A stretch of 64,000 nt of DNA from Oceanobacillus sp. FSL K6-2867 (GCF_037963145.1 NZ_CP150144.1:3658001-3722000); one strand, 5' to 3'; positions 31,632-40,447 are shown, numbered from the stretch's first letter. Translations and numbers: made by a program. Notes: generated by a model from the letters alone, not told the origin.

Positions 31632-32438
31632 ATGAATGATGTACTTCTTGCTTTCCTGTTAACATTATTTGCAGGACTTGCAACTGGAGTAGGAAGTGTA
31701 CTTGCTTTCTTTGCTAAAACAACAAATACTAAATTTCTATCTTTTGCTTTAGGATTATCAGCCGGGGTTATGATTTATGTATCGATGGTTGAGATATTTT
31801 TTAAGGCAAAAGACGCTTTAACTGCATCTTTGGGCGAAACAGAAGGATATTGGTTTACGATTATTGGATTTTTCGCTGGGATGCTTTTCATCGGTCTTAT
31901 TGATAAATTTATACCTAACCATAGCAACCCCCATGAAGTGAAAAAAGTAGAAGACATGGAAAAGCCAGGCGCAGCTCTTAATGATCCTGCTTTAATGAAG
32001 ATGGGAATGTTTACAGCGTTGGCTTTAGCTATTCACAACTTTCCTGAGGGAATTGCAACATTTGTTTCTACACTGCAAGATCCAACGATTGGGATTGCTA
32101 TTGCAGTAGCTGTTGCTATTCACAATATACCAGAGGGAATTGCTGTATCCGTACCAATTTATTACGCAACCGGTGATCGGAAAAAGGCTTTTAAGCTTTC
32201 CTTTTTATCAGGACTTGCAGAACCGATTGGAGCTCTTGTCGCAATCTTGATTTTAATGCCGTTCTTAAGTGATATTCTATTTGGAATTATTTTTTCTATG
32301 GTAGCAGGTATTATGGTGTTTATTTCCTTAGATGAATTGTTACCTGCAGCAAAACGGTATGATGAGGCACATCTTTCCATTTACGGTGTGATGACTGGAA
32401 TGGCGATTATGGCGGTGAGTTTAGTTTTGATGGCTTAA
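31632..32438 (+). CDS. zupT: ZIP family divalent metal transporter
   Basis: A 268-aa membrane protein with eight predicted helices. The two signature metal sites are present: ALAIHNFPEGIATF in helix IV and VAIHNIPEGIAVS in helix V. This is the ZupT layout for uptake of zinc, iron, manganese or cobalt. The variable loop between helices III and IV is short and acidic and poor in histidine. The ATG at 31632 follows GGAGG; seven upstream in-frame codons lack a site. It interrupts the usual rnr-smpB adjacency. Confidence 0.9.
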   Translation: MNDVLLAFLLTLFAGLATGVGSVLAFFAKTTNTKFLSFALGLSAGVMIYVSMVEIFFKAKDALTASLGETEGYWFTIIGFFAGMLFIGLIDKFIPNHSNPHEVKKVEDMEKPGAALNDPALMKMGMFTALALAIHNFPEGIATFVSTLQDPTIGIAIAVAVAIHNIPEGIAVSVPIYYATGDRKKAFKLSFLSGLAEPIGALVAILILMPFLSDILFGIIFSMVAGIMVFISLDELLPAAKRYDEAHLSIYGVMTGMAIMAVSLVLMA

Positions 32439-32537
32439 TGTTTGGGCTTGTTTCATTATAGTTAGGTGTTCTAATTGGAATCACAGCAGATTTCTGATAA
32501 AATAAGGTTCTATGCAAGTAGTAGGAGGAACACTCGT

Positions 32538-33002
32538 ATGCCAAAAGGACAAGGAAAAACAATCGCGCAAAATAGAAAAGCATCCCATGATTATTTTATT
32601 GAAGATACGTATGAAGCAGGGATTGTATTACAAGGAACGGAAATCAAATCACTTCGTAATGGCCGAGTAAATATAAAGGATTCCCACGCAAGAATTGATC
32701 GTGGTGAAGTTAAATTGATTAATTTGCATATTGCAGAATATGAGCAGGGAAATCGATTCAACCACGATCCAACCCGAACACGTAAATTACTTCTGCATCG
32801 GAAGGAAATCGATAAATTAATCGGCCTAACACAGCAACAGGGCTATGCGCTTGTCCCTTTAAAAATTTATATTAAAAATGGCTATGCCAAGGTTTTAATT
32901 GGATTAGGAAAAGGGAAAAAGAAATACGACAAGCGTGAAGATTTGAAGCAGAAGCAAATGAAGCGGGATGTAGACCGTGCAATAAAAGATCATATGAGAT
33001 AA
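32538..33002 (+). CDS. smpB: SsrA-binding protein
   Basis: A 154-aa protein that binds the tRNA-like domain of tmRNA and delivers it to stalled ribosomes. It opens with [15 protein letters not shown] and has the typical GTEIKSLR and basic C-terminal tail ([22 protein letters not shown]). The ATG follows GTAGGAGGAA; a longer in-frame start at 32475 has no site. It is 117 bases before ssrA, its RNA partner. Confidence 0.96.
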   Translation: MPKGQGKTIAQNRKASHDYFIEDTYEAGIVLQGTEIKSLRNGRVNIKDSHARIDRGEVKLINLHIAEYEQGNRFNHDPTRTRKLLLHRKEIDKLIGLTQQQGYALVPLKIYIKNGYAKVLIGLGKGKKKYDKREDLKQKQMKRDVDRAIKDHMR

Positions 33003-33119
33003 ATCGTAGTAGAGCCTGTAAATTCTGCCAGCCCTTGAAATTAGCTGAGATTCTGCTATAATAGAGTATGTAACACAATTTAATAATGCTCAATTATCCT
33101 ATAGAGCGTTTCTCTTTAC

Positions 33120-33466
33120 GGGGACGTTACGGATTCGACAGGGGTAGTTTGAGCTCAGGTTGCACGTCGAGGTTACGACTCGTAAACCGTTACTCGCCTA
33201 AATATAACTGGCAAAGAAAACAATTACTCTTTAGCAGCTGCGTAAGTAGCACTAAAGGATCCTTCCTGTCACTCGCCCGTGGTGCAGATTGAAGGGTCTC
33301 AACTTAAGCGGGCTATGCTGGTATCCTCCGTCTGAGGATCTCCAGGTGAACTGAATCAGACTAGCTATCCGAAAGCCTGTTGATAGGCTGCAGGATTAGC
33401 GAATGATAATATATCAACTACGCGTGTAGAAGCCTGAGTGCCGATATCTCTGGACGTGGGTTCGAT
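33120..33466 (+). ncRNA. ssrA: tmRNA, 5' exon (ends inside the T-loop)
   Basis: The transcript begins with GGGGACGTTACGGATTCGAC, the classic tmRNA 5' acceptor end. The resume frame at 33210-33245 reads GGC AAA GAA AAC and so on to TAA, giving the tag AGKENNYSLAAA with its first Ala from charged tmRNA. The exon continues through pseudoknots (GACTAGCTATCCGAAAGCC) to TCTGGACGTGGGTTCGAT. There the T arm breaks off after the loop uridine. The remaining 17 nt are 273 bases downstream. Without splicing the acceptor stem could not form normally. Confidence 0.93.
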
Positions 33467-33739
33467 TAGTAATTAGTCGCCTTTTGTGGTAACGCAAAAG
33501 TGATAACTCGGCTTTATCGGTGAAACCTAAGTTGCATTTATTGCAATAAGGCAATACCGAGTGGTATGTGGAGCGATCCAACAGCCATCTATCGACTTAT
33601 AGGCTGCCAATATGGTAGTACTAGGATACGAAATCCTGCCAAACTTGGTAAATTTACATTTCGTATAATACGCCGGGAGACCTTATAATTTGAGGTCTAA
33701 GATATAGTCAGTGCCATGACGAAAGCATGGAAGAGCATG
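33467..33739 (+). mobile_element. Group I intron in the tmRNA T-loop
   Basis: A 273-nt insertion separates TTCGAT from TCCCACCGTCTCCACCA. Hallmarks are a U as last base of the 5' exon, a G as last base of the intron (33739), an internal guide GTCG pairing with exon CGAT through a U-G wobble, and the P7-type core string AAGATATAGTC at 33699-33709. An AGACC/GGTCT hairpin precedes that core, and a CCATG/CATGG hairpin follows it. Removal restores a 7-nt T-loop and a GTGGG/CCCAC stem. No ORF lies inside. Family assignment is firm; the subgroup is not determined. Confidence 0.9.
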
Positions 33740-33756
33740 TCCCACCGTCTCCACCA
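33740..33756 (+). ncRNA. ssrA: tmRNA, 3' exon
   Basis: TCCCACCGTCTCCACCA supplies the 3' half of the T stem, the acceptor strand CGTCTCC pairing with the 5' GGGGACG, and an encoded CCA end. Confidence 0.92.
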
Positions 33757-33780
33757 ATACATAATGTTGGTGGTTTTTTT
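33751..33780 (+). terminator. Terminator of ssrA
   Basis: CCACCAA pairs with TTGGTGG and seven T residues follow. The stem begins within the encoded CCA end. Confidence 0.85.
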
Positions 33781-33793
33781 GCGTTTGGTTATT

Positions 33794-34251
33794 CTATAGT
33801 TTAAAAAATTGTTCCTCAAATATTAATTTGTTTTTTAAGAGAGATTCATTATATTTACCGTTTCTTGGAGTTACTGAGTCATATTTATCTAATATCCAGT
33901 AAGCTCGATTTTTTTCTGCTGAACTCTTAGAAATGGATATATTTCTTCTAATATTGAAAATACATCTTTCTTTTTTTTGAAATATAAAGTATAGGAGTCT
34001 TTATGTTTATCGGGTTTATAATTCTTTTTATCATTAAGCGCTCCACCACCGACTACTTCTTGAATATAGAGTAGTAGTTCTTTATCAGTCGAAGATATCG
34101 AAATACAAGGTCTTCGATTTTCACGATGATGCATCCTTGTGAGAGTAATAGAACCTTCCCCGTCTATTATGCCCGCTATATAAGCTGCTTCCCATTTTCC
34201 ATATGAGTTGCTCCTCGTATAATTATTTGATTTGGAACGTTTGTTCTGTAT
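33794..34251 (-). pseudogene. LAGLIDADG homing endonuclease gene, frameshifted
   Basis: Reading the minus strand from 34251, an open frame gives a LAGLIDADG-type block (AAYIAGIIDGEGSITLTR) followed by RPCISISSTDKELL, GGGALNDKKNYKPDKHKDSYTL and EEIYPFLRVQQKK. At an A7 run near 33911 the frame is lost. One additional base would continue as NRAYWILDKYDSVTPRNGKYNES to a stop at 33794. No ATG precedes the LAGLIDADG block in frame, so the N terminus is also uncertain. The gene lies 13 bases beyond the tmRNA terminator in antisense, outside the intron that such enzymes normally mobilise. Confidence 0.8.
34235..34246. promoter_or_regulatory. LexA/DinR-like box
   Basis: GAACGTTTGTTC fits the GAAC-N4-GTTC core of the Gram-positive SOS box. 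TATAAT is present on the minus strand just upstream. It lies at the start of the endonuclease reading frame. One isolated match in AT-rich DNA may be chance. Confidence 0.3.
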
Positions 34252-34780
34252 TCATTATATCATAAGTATAGGCTTTATAAGAAATTTGATATCGCCCCTG
34301 TGTCAACAATTTTTTCATGTAAGAAAGGGCATTTAGTTTTTTGGACCCCTGAAGATTTGATTGCTGTATATTATATCTTGATAACCCTGAAGGTATGATG
34401 GTTCTTGGTATAATTACTTCTGACGCTTCTGTTTTGAATCAGATGGTTCGTTCCATAGATATGGATATTGAATTGAAAAACTAACATTAAAATATAGGAA
34501 GGGATGGTTGAAAAAAGTCTACTTAAAACTCTACCTAATTAATGAAATTACCTCAATTGGCAAGGCTGCTATCGGGAATTTAATTTTAATTACTAGTATC
34601 TACCTAATTATTCTCCAGCTATAATAACTTTGCTCCCAAATAAACAGCCAATCCCCGAAAATAAGTGCAGAAATCCGATTCATGTGCTTTATATATCATT
34701 CAGTGTGGATGCTACGCAATGAAGTTTCACTTTATTGTATTGGTTCCAATGAAAAGTAAAGAGCTAAAAAATATGTTTAT
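34252..34780. other. Degraded stretch between tmRNA and the cadmium operon
   Basis: No intact gene. At 34321-34484 a plus-strand frame with one shift reads KKGHLVFWTPEDLIA and then GMMVLGIITSDASVLNQMVRSIDMDIELKN to a stop, which looks like a protein remnant of unknown family. At 34508-34624 a TTG after GGAAGGGATGG starts a 38-residue hydrophobic peptide that may be a small membrane protein or another remnant. The tmRNA 3' end is a common integration site, so this may be the scar of a mobile element, but no integrase is left. Confidence 0.4.
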
Positions 34781-34859
34781 TATTCAAATAATCATTTGAC
34801 TATTTGAATAAAGTTGCATATATTAAAAGTAAATATATACTCAAATATACATTTGAATG
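34781..34859 (+). promoter_or_regulatory. cad promoter with two CadC operators
   Basis: TTGACT (34796) and TATATT (34819) are 17 bases apart. A perfect 10-bp inverted repeat TATTCAAATA / TATTTGAATA at 34781-34810 covers the -35 box. A second element, TACTCAAAT-N5-ATTTGAATG, at 34838-34859 lies at the transcription start and matches the known pI258-type CadC site. Confidence 0.8.
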
Positions 34860-34867
34860 GGGGAGAT

Positions 34868-35236
34868 ATGATGGCGAAAGATATTTGTGAAGTTACTTGT
34901 ATTAATGAAGAGAAAGTGACAAGAGCTAAACAGCATCTTACTGAACAAAACCCTATGGAAGTAGCTAAAATATTCAAGGCATTGTCTGATGATACAAGGA
35001 TCAAGATTGCTTATGCTTTATCATCAGAAGGCGAATTATGCGTTTGTGATGTAGCAAATATTATAGACTCTTCAATGGCTACAGCATCCCATCATTTGAG
35101 ATTATTGAAAAACTTAGGGTTAGCAACATACCGAAAAAAAGGGAAGTTAGTTTTTTATTCATTAGATGACGAGCATGTTAAACAGCTTGTCGAAATAGCC
35201 TTTCAGCACCAGAAGGAGGCTATTAAGGTTGAATGA
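34868..35236 (+). CDS. cadC: Metal-responsive ArsR/SmtB repressor CadC
   Basis: A winged-helix repressor of 122 aa, released by Cd(II), Pb(II) or Zn(II). The alpha-3N metal site uses Cys7 and Cys11 (CEVTC) and Cys58 and Cys60 (ELCVCD), which are exactly the ligands of plasmid pI258 CadC. The recognition helix reads [17 protein letters not shown]. The start follows GGGGGAGAT; two ATG codons in tandem at 34868 and 34871 are both possible. The 3' end overlaps cadA by 8 bases. Confidence 0.93.
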   Translation: MMAKDICEVTCINEEKVTRAKQHLTEQNPMEVAKIFKALSDDTRIKIAYALSSEGELCVCDVANIIDSSMATASHHLRLLKNLGLATYRKKGKLVFYSLDDEHVKQLVEIAFQHQKEAIKVE

Positions 35237-37397
35237 TACAGTAAAATCCGTAACAGAACATAAACATGTCTATCGCGTTGAAGGGTTTTCCTGTGCAAAT
35301 TGTGCAGGAAAGTTCGAAAAAAATGTAAAACAAATTCCAGGCGTAGAGGATGCGAAAGTCAATTTTGGAGCTTCCAAAATTAATGTTTTCGGAAACACAA
35401 CTATTGAAGAGCTGGAAAAAGCAGGTGCTTTTGAAAATCTTAAAGTAGTTCCTGAAAAACCTATACAACATACTTCACAAACGGTTCAAAAGGATTATAT
35501 AGAAGAGAAAATCCCTTTTTATAAAAAACATAGTACTTTACTTACTTCGATAATGTTTCTATTTTTTGGTTACCTTTCTTTATTTGTAAACGGTGAAGGA
35601 AACCTTATTACTACATTATTATTTTTAGCATCGATGCTAATCGGAGGTCTATCCCTTTTTAGAGTCGGTTTACAAAACTTAATTCGCCTGGAATTCGACA
35701 TGAAGACGCTGATGACAGTTGCTGTGATAGGTGGTGCCATTATTGGAGAATGGGCAGAGGTTGCTGTTGTAGTTATTCTTTTCGCAATCAGTGAGGCACT
35801 GGAGCGATTTTCAATGGATAGGGCAAGACAATCGATTCGTTCCTTAATGGATATCGCTCCTAAAGAGGCTCTCGTTAGGCGGAATGGGCAAGAATTAAAA
35901 GTTCATGTAAATGATATTGTTGTTGGGGATATCATGCTTGTAAAGCCTGGTCAAAAAATTGCAATGGACGGTTTAGTCGTAAATGGCTATTCTGCTGTCA
36001 ATCAAGCAGCTATTACAGGTGAATCAGTACCTGTTGAAAAATCAATTGATGATAATGTATATGCAGGTACGTTAAATGAAGAAGGAATACTCGAAGTTGA
36101 AATAACAAAGCTTGTAGAAGATACAACGATTTCTAAAATTATTCATCTTGTAGAAGAAGCACAAGGGGAACGAGCTCCCGCACAAGCTTTTATCGATAAA
36201 TTTGCGAAATATTACACCCCAATCATCATGATCGTCGCAGCACTCGTTGCGATCATTCCACCTTTACTCTTTGGTGGTAGTTGGGAAACATGGGTATATC
36301 AAGGCTTAGCCGTTCTTGTTGTTGGTTGTCCTTGTGCTCTAGTCATATCAACTCCGATTTCTATTGTTTCAGCGATTGGGAATGCTGCCAAAAAAGGTGT
36401 CCTCATCAAAGGTGGAATCTATTTAGAAGAAATGGGTTCCATAAAGGCGATTGCATTTGATAAGACGGGTACGTTAACAAAAGGAGTTCCAATTGTAACA
36501 AATTTTGAATTGCTGAACCAACAAATTGAAGGAAAGGAACTACTTTCTGTAATTGCAGCTCTAGAATACCGTTCACAACATCCGCTTGCTTCAGCAATCA
36601 TGAAAAAAGCAGAGGAAGAAAATATCGCTTACGCACATATAAGGGTGGAAGACTTTTCATCAATTACCGGTCGAGGTATTGAAGGTACTGTAAATGGAAC
36701 AACTTACTATATAGGAAGTCCACAACTCTTCAGCGAATTATTTGTTCCTGATTTCACTCAAGCATTCGAAGACAAGGTTAAGTACCTTCAGAATCAAGGG
36801 AAAACGGTCATGATTATTGGAGCCGAACAACATATCCTTGGCATTATTGCAGTTGCTGATGAAGTACGTGAAACAAGTAAAGAAGTGATTCAAAAATTAA
36901 ATCAATTAGGCATCAAAAAGACAATTATGTTGACCGGTGATAATAAAGGTACTGCGGATGCAATTGGTGCATCCGTAGGTGTATCTGATATTCAATCAGA
37001 ATTGTTGCCGCAAGATAAATTGGATTATATGAAACAACTGAGATCAGAGTTTGGCAATGTAGCGATGGTAGGTGATGGTGTCAATGACGCACCTGCATTG
37101 GCGGCCTCAACCGTTGGTATTGCAATGGGCGGAGCTGGTACAGACACAGCTCTGGAAACGGCAGACATCGCTTTAATGGCAGATGATTTAAGGAAGCTTC
37201 CATTCACTGTAAAACTTAGCCGGAAAGCGCTAAATATAATTAAAGCTAATATTACTTTTGCGATTGCGATTAAATTTATTGCCTTATTACTGGTTATCCC
37301 AGGCTGGTTGACGCTTTGGATTGCCATCCTTTCAGATATGGGAGCAACCGTTCTAGTAGCGTTAAATAGTTTACGACTTATACGAGTTAAGGAATGA
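35229..37397 (+). CDS. cadA: Cadmium/zinc/lead-exporting P1B-type ATPase
   Basis: A 722-aa membrane pump. One N-terminal metal-binding domain with GFSCANC is followed by about eight helices with the transport motif CPCALVI, the phosphorylation site DKTGTLTKG, an HP locus ([10 protein letters not shown]), TGDN and the hinge [13 protein letters not shown] plus an ArsR-type partner points to Zn/Cd/Pb rather than copper. It starts at TTG with AAGGAGG inside cadC. A terminator follows at 37403. Confidence 0.94.
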   Translation: MNDTVKSVTEHKHVYRVEGFSCANCAGKFEKNVKQIPGVEDAKVNFGASKINVFGNTTIEELEKAGAFENLKVVPEKPIQHTSQTVQKDYIEEKIPFYKKHSTLLTSIMFLFFGYLSLFVNGEGNLITTLLFLASMLIGGLSLFRVGLQNLIRLEFDMKTLMTVAVIGGAIIGEWAEVAVVVILFAISEALERFSMDRARQSIRSLMDIAPKEALVRRNGQELKVHVNDIVVGDIMLVKPGQKIAMDGLVVNGYSAVNQAAITGESVPVEKSIDDNVYAGTLNEEGILEVEITKLVEDTTISKIIHLVEEAQGERAPAQAFIDKFAKYYTPIIMIVAALVAIIPPLLFGGSWETWVYQGLAVLVVGCPCALVISTPISIVSAIGNAAKKGVLIKGGIYLEEMGSIKAIAFDKTGTLTKGVPIVTNFELLNQQIEGKELLSVIAALEYRSQHPLASAIMKKAEEENIAYAHIRVEDFSSITGRGIEGTVNGTTYYIGSPQLFSELFVPDFTQAFEDKVKYLQNQGKTVMIIGAEQHILGIIAVADEVRETSKEVIQKLNQLGIKKTIMLTGDNKGTADAIGASVGVSDIQSELLPQDKLDYMKQLRSEFGNVAMVGDGVNDAPALAASTVGIAMGGAGTDTALETADIALMADDLRKLPFTVKLSRKALNIIKANITFAIAIKFIALLLVIPGWLTLWIAILSDMGATVLVALNSLRLIRVKE

Positions 37398-37402
37398 ATA
37401 AA

Positions 37403-37437
37403 GGAAGCCCTCCGGTTTTGGAGAGCTTTCTATTTTT
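37403..37437 (+). terminator. Terminator after cadA
   Basis: GGAAGCCCTCC pairs with GGAGAGCTTTC with one wobble, followed by TATTTTTAA. Confidence 0.78.
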
Positions 37438-37701
37438 AATAGACAACTTTTCAGTAGTAGTCAAAGAAATATTTTGTATATTAAAGACTAAATGCATGTG
37501 CATTCTTCAAAATAAGAGATTCTGTTTGTATCAAATTATATTTCACTAAATTTCTTTACAATTAATTTTTATTTGGTTTAGAAGTTATATCAGATAAGTT
37601 CCAAGTAACATTCTAAAAGTAGATTCCCTTTTGGAGCCTAACATAGAGCCATGGAGAGTATAGTGCTTCTTTATACGTAATGTGGTTTTGAAAAGAAGTT
37701 G

Positions 37702-37759
37702 TTGACAATGGCGGTTAGCTATGGTTACAATTCAACTATTCAATAATGTTATTGAGTAG
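37702..37759 (+). promoter_or_regulatory. Promoter and operator of the ArsR-rhodanese gene
   Basis: TTGACA and TACAAT are 18 bases apart. Just downstream lies an 11-bp inverted repeat, CTATTCAATAA-TG-TTATTGAGTAG (37736-37759), with one mismatch. The position fits autorepression by the ArsR-type regulator. The rest of 37438-37701 holds nothing recognised. Confidence 0.6.
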
Positions 37760-37772
37760 AGGGTGGCTTAAA

Positions 37773-38432
37773 ATGATAGATGCAAGATATTTAAAGGATT
37801 TATTATATCAAGAGTATGCAAGAATAGGTAAAAGTCTTTCCAGTCCGAAACGATTGGAAATTCTGGATCTTTTGTCGCAAGGTCCTAAATCGGTCGAAAC
37901 ATTATCGAAATCAACCGGTATGTCTGTAGCAAATGTATCACAGCATTTACAAACACTTAATAATGCTAGAATGGTTAAATTTAACAAGGCAGGAAACTAT
38001 GTGATTTATGAACTGGCAGATAAGGTCATTGCTGACTTTATCAATTCTCTACATAAATTATCAGAAAAACAGTTTCTGCAGGTCCAACAAATAAAACAGA
38101 AATTTTTAAATGCTAATAAAGAACTGGAAGAGGTTTCGCTCGAAGAACTTAACGAAAGGATGGAAAAGGGAGAAGTATTACTGTTGGATGTCAGACCAAA
38201 AGAGGAATATGAAAATGCACATATACCCGGAGCTGTTTCGATACCAATGGAAGAATTAAAAGAGAAGCTTGACTCTTTACCGGCTAACCGTGATGTTGTT
38301 GCTTATTGTAGAGGAATATATTGTTTATGGTCAGCAGAAGCAGTAGAACTTTTAAGGAGTCAAGGTATTAATGCTTACCGTTTGGAAAAAAGCGTTCAAG
38401 ATTGGAGTGAATTTCAAGAACATTTAAATTAA
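37773..38432 (+). CDS. ArsR-type regulator fused to a rhodanese domain
   Basis: A 219-aa two-domain protein. Residues about 12-95 form a winged helix (SPKRLEILDLL, then MSVANVSQHLQTLNNARMV). Residues about 120-217 form a rhodanese domain with LLLDVRPKEEYENAHIPGAVSIP and an active loop CRGIYCLWS. The DNA-binding half has no cysteine, so the only redox-active residues are the two in the rhodanese loop, which may sense sulfane sulfur. Homologs of this fusion are known in databases but poorly characterised. An MFS gene follows after 86 bases. The ATG has AGAGGGTGG upstream. Confidence 0.85.
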   Translation: MIDARYLKDLLYQEYARIGKSLSSPKRLEILDLLSQGPKSVETLSKSTGMSVANVSQHLQTLNNARMVKFNKAGNYVIYELADKVIADFINSLHKLSEKQFLQVQQIKQKFLNANKELEEVSLEELNERMEKGEVLLLDVRPKEEYENAHIPGAVSIPMEELKEKLDSLPANRDVVAYCRGIYCLWSAEAVELLRSQGINAYRLEKSVQDWSEFQEHLN

Positions 38433-38518
38433 TTTGAAGTTATTTGCTTATAAAAACCTTGGCTGATAAAGTTATTATTATTTGCTAAAGGGGAAATTAG
38501 AGAAAGAAGGTATTGGCT

Positions 38519-39829
38519 ATGGTTAGGCAAACAAACGATTCAGTACAAGATTATATAGATAATCCAGAAAAACAAAAACAATTGTATAAACGTACATTAA
38601 TCATTATCGTTATCTCACAAATGTTTGGTGGAGCAGGTTTAGCCGCCGGAATAACAGTTGGAGCATTGCTTGCAGGGCAAATGCTTGGCACGAATGCATT
38701 TGCGGGTATTCCTGCGGCCTTATTTACGTTAGGCTCGGCAGGAGCTGCATTAGCAGTTGGAAGGCTTTCGAATAGTTATGGAAGACGTATGGGGTTAGCA
38801 ACAGGGTTTATAGCAGGTGGACTTGGAGCAGTAGGTGTTGTGTTTGCCGCTGTCTTAAATAGTGTGTTTTTATTATTTATATCCCTGCTCGTATATGGTG
38901 CGGGTACTGCGACTAATTTACAAGCTAGATATGCAGGGACAGACTTAGCAACGAACAAACAGCGAGGTACTGCTGTAAGTATAGCAATGGTCTCCACAAC
39001 ACTTGGGGCGGTTGCGGGTCCCAACCTAGTAGGTGTGATGGGAAATATAGCTCGTTCTATAGGTGTTCCAGAACTCGCAGGACCATTTATATTATCCGCA
39101 GCAGCGTTTATATTGGCGGGGCTTGTGTTATTTGCCTTTTTACGTCCTGATCCATTTATTATTGCTTTAAAAATAAATACAAATAAAAAAAATACAGAGT
39201 CAAACATGATTCGAGAAGAGAATCATGTGAATAAAAAAGGAATAACAGTTGGAGCCACCATTATGGTATTAAGCCAAATTGTGATGATAGCGATTATGAC
39301 GATGACACCAATTCATATGGGGCATCATGGTCACAGCTTAGGAGCTATCGGACTTGTTATCGGCTTTCATATTGGCGCCATGTACTTTCCTTCGCTCTTT
39401 ACAGGAATTCTGGTTGATAAGGTTGGGCGCCCTGTCATGGCAATTGCTTCTGGAGTTACATTGCTCATCTCAGGTATTGTAGCAGCGACAGCCCCAGGTG
39501 ATTCTTTATTTTTAATGATTCTTGCGCTCACCTTACTTGGTATAGGATGGAATTTTGGCTTGATCAGTGGTACAGCTTTAATCGTTGACTCAACGGAGCC
39601 TTCAACACGCGCCAAAACCCAAGGTACAGTGGATGTTTTTATTGCTCTAGCTGGATCGACCGGAGGTGCTATGTCAGGAATGGTTGTAGCTGGTACAAGC
39701 TACGAAATGTTATCACTTGCTGGAGGGATTTTATCTTTAATACTTATTCCAGTAGTAATATTGTTTGTTGGCAGTAGAAATAATCAGAAGCAATTTTTAG
39801 AGAATGAAATAGTAAAAATAAAGAAATGA
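38519..39829 (+). CDS. MFS transporter
   Basis: A 436-aa protein with about 12 membrane helices and two six-helix halves joined by a basic loop (NTNKKNTESNMIREENHVNKK). Motif A-like segments are GRLSNSYGRRMG in the first half and GILVDKVGRP in the second. A His-rich loop MGHHGHS begins the second half. The substrate is unknown; its position after a rhodanese regulator suggests export or uptake of a sulfur compound or metal conjugate, which is inference. The ATG has GAAAGAAGG 8 bases upstream; a TTG six bases earlier is too close to it. Confidence 0.82.
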   Translation: MVRQTNDSVQDYIDNPEKQKQLYKRTLIIIVISQMFGGAGLAAGITVGALLAGQMLGTNAFAGIPAALFTLGSAGAALAVGRLSNSYGRRMGLATGFIAGGLGAVGVVFAAVLNSVFLLFISLLVYGAGTATNLQARYAGTDLATNKQRGTAVSIAMVSTTLGAVAGPNLVGVMGNIARSIGVPELAGPFILSAAAFILAGLVLFAFLRPDPFIIALKINTNKKNTESNMIREENHVNKKGITVGATIMVLSQIVMIAIMTMTPIHMGHHGHSLGAIGLVIGFHIGAMYFPSLFTGILVDKVGRPVMAIASGVTLLISGIVAATAPGDSLFLMILALTLLGIGWNFGLISGTALIVDSTEPSTRAKTQGTVDVFIALAGSTGGAMSGMVVAGTSYEMLSLAGGILSLILIPVVILFVGSRNNQKQFLENEIVKIKK

Positions 39830-39971
39830 AGAATTTGCGAATATGCCATTATTGTACTAATTAGCAAGGAAGTTAGAGAATACTTTAATTTTTTTAATAA
39901 ATTAAAGTATTTATCTGATTTTTAGTTCATAAACAAATTCATATAAAAGAGGAGGATTTTTTATAAATTAA

Positions 39972-40193
39972 ATTAAAGTCTATACAACTAATACTTGTAC
40001 ATACTGTGTAGTGATGAAAAACTTCTTAAAGGACAAGGGACTTCCTTTTGAAGAAATAAACGTCCAACATGATCCAATTGCTGCAGACCGTTTAGTAAAA
40101 ACAACAGGCGAAATGGGTGTTCCACAAACTGAAATAAATGGTCAATGGGTATTAGGATTTGATCCGGAAAAAGTAATGCAATTAGTTAAGTGA
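39972..40193 (+). CDS. Glutaredoxin-like protein with a probable ATT start codon
   Basis: A 73-aa thioredoxin-fold protein. KVYTTNTCTYC holds the CTYC redox pair, and GVPQTEINGQWVLGFDP holds the cis-proline and a family-specific ending. The first in-frame ATG at 40011 lies after the active site, so translation must begin earlier. A TAA stop directly precedes ATT at 39972, and no ATG, GTG or TTG exists between that stop and the cysteines. AGGAGG is 16 bases upstream, longer than usual. It shares its C-terminal signature with the protein at 42230. Confidence 0.75.
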   Translation: MKVYTTNTCTYCVVMKNFLKDKGLPFEEINVQHDPIAADRLVKTTGEMGVPQTEINGQWVLGFDPEKVMQLVK

Positions 40194-40447
40194 AAAATTA
40201 CATCGATTATATTATAAACATTATGGGATTGCACAAAAAGATAGAAAAAATGTGCGACAGAAGCATGGTAATGGAGTAAAAGGTAATTAGAGTATATGGA
40301 AATATTATCATTGTCATAATCTAAAATACTCTTACTCTTATCTCAAGGACAATAGTAATGTAGTGAATGGCTCGCTTTCTATATCTAAGCAGCGGAGTCT
40401 TTATTGCAATTTCCTATTTTCTTTGGGAGCATACATAAACAAACCAC
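40194..40447. other. Intergenic stretch before the first CstR-type box
   Basis: About 250 bases with stop codons in all frames and no convincing hairpin. Nothing recognised. Confidence 0.3.

Noticed and set aside
33120..33756. Split ssrA interpreted as a two-piece permuted tmRNA
   Set aside because: The order of 5' and 3' parts is normal and the inserted segment has group I splice signals, so permutation is not needed.
36406..36601. Minus-strand ORFs inside cadA
   Set aside because: Both are shadows in an intact P-type ATPase gene.
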